The notes under the pieces are model-generated. The model did no database searches. It had not been told where the DNA came from and was given only the letters and a program-made list of their open reading frames with translations. From contig NZ_JAACFT010000015.1 of assembly GCF_029051685.1 (NCBI RefSeq), positions 124,001 through 188,000 of the forward strand: a stretch of 64,000 nucleotides of DNA. The letters are read 5' to 3'. The DNA is from Bradyrhizobium sp. CSA207 (GTDB lineage Bacteria; Pseudomonadota; Alphaproteobacteria; Rhizobiales; Xanthobacteraceae). The translations under genes and the position numbers were made by a program. Shown one piece after another: positions 63,614 to 64,000 of this stretch; the stretch's first letter is position 1, and every line of letters begins with the position of its first letter.

Positions 63614-64000
63614 ATGAGCGCCGAACAGTCGCCCAAAATCGTGATCGTTGACGAAAGCCCGATCCGGGCTGCGATCCTCGAGGAAGGGTTGCGGGAATCC
63701 GGGTTCACGCAGGTCGTCCATATCCGTGAAATGCAGAGCCTGCTCGCCCGTATTTACGCGGTGGACCCCGACATCATCCTGATCGATCTGGAAAACCCCA
63801 GCCGCGACGTGCTCGAAGCGATGTTCCAGGTCAGCCGCGCCGTGCGCCGGCCGATCGCGATGTTCGTCGACCAGAGCGACTCGGCGTCGATCCAGGCCTC
63901 GGTGGAGGCCGGGGTGTCCGCCTACATCGTCGACGGGCTGAAGAAAGAGCGCATCAAGCCGATCCTCGACCTCTGCGTGTCGCGCTTCAACGCCTTCGCC
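63614..64000 (+). CDS. nasT: NasT-type ANTAR response regulator (partial, runs off the window)
   Basis: The frame starts with ATG at 63614 and is open to the window end (129 codons seen). The start MSAEQSPKIVIVDESPIRAA, then YAVDPDIILIDLENPSRDV, is a NasT/AmiR-type receiver domain. The rest would carry an RNA-binding ANTAR domain, which is outside the window. NasT-type proteins act with NasS to relieve termination in the leaders of nitrate assimilation genes. The ANTAR domain cannot be checked here. Confidence 0.75.
   Translation, partial: MSAEQSPKIVIVDESPIRAAILEEGLRESGFTQVVHIREMQSLLARIYAVDPDIILIDLENPSRDVLEAMFQVSRAVRRPIAMFVDQSDSASIQASVEAGVSAYIVDGLKKERIKPILDLCVSRFNAFA

Noticed and set aside
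1..64000. CRISPR array, prophage, rRNA or intact insertion sequence
   Set aside because: No regularly spaced direct repeats, phage or transposase genes or rRNA sequences were seen. The repeats present are dispersed palindromes.

Overview
The window looks like chromosomal DNA of a Bradyrhizobium or a close relative in the Nitrobacteraceae (Alphaproteobacteria). The GC content is high. It carries the NdvB/NdvD/NdvC genes for cyclic beta-(1,3)(1,6)-glucan, a phosphatidylcholine synthase, a recG / sdhE-mfd arrangement, many small secreted or zinc-ribbon proteins of the kind common in this genus, and several families of long palindromic intergenic repeats. About 66 protein genes and one tRNA gene (tRNA-Lys, UUU) are supported. 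There is no CRISPR array, rRNA, prophage or intact insertion sequence.

Layout. 0-4 kb: ssb, a DUF2306 membrane protein and gyrA. 4-11 kb: kup, a small secreted protein, coaD, two cyclophilins around a TonB-like periplasmic protein, queA, and asd on the minus strand. 11-16 kb: a PepSY protein, a TetR regulator and a patatin-like lipoprotein, tied together by a shared operator-like sequence, then tgt. 16-21 kb: cysK, an orphan BrnA-like protein, a secreted caspase-fold protein, a DMT exporter and RidA. 20.6-28.9 kb: mainly small hypothetical genes, plus AI-2E and NUDIX genes. Toward tRNA-Lys this becomes a gene-poor stretch with a truncated H-NS-type gene. 29-38 kb: ndvBDC, a SPOR-like protein and glmU. 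38-49 kb: glmS, a DUF502 protein, a dehydrogenase, recG, sdhE and mfd. 49-64 kb: a degenerate REC/GGDEF-like protein, a degenerate adenylate-forming protein with an orphan peptide-binding protein, IalB, HspQ, AEC and TerC membrane proteins, a UbiH-type hydroxylase, pcs, qor, argD, rimO and the start of a NasT-type ANTAR regulator.

The most interesting signal is not in the large ORFs. Three amino-acid biosynthesis genes are each preceded by a very short ORF rich in codons for a relevant amino acid. A Thr-rich ORF (6 Thr in its first 13 codons) precedes asd, an Arg-rich ORF (10 Arg in 29 codons) precedes argD, and a Cys-rich ORF (4 Cys in its first 16 codons) precedes cysK. For asd and argD the short ORF lies directly at the predicted transcription start of a good sigma-70 promoter, so the message would be leaderless or nearly so. 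A rho-independent terminator follows before the structural gene. This is the layout of ribosome-mediated transcription attenuation, like the leaderless trpL of rhizobia, but for other amino acids. The cysK case has no terminator and is weaker.

Other points of interest are the TetR/patatin/PepSY regulon with operators inside two promoters, a CRP/FNR-type palindrome upstream of the caspase-fold gene, Gln at the quinolone-determining position 83 of GyrA, several proteins that have lost family-defining residues, and at least six repeat families concentrated between convergent genes.
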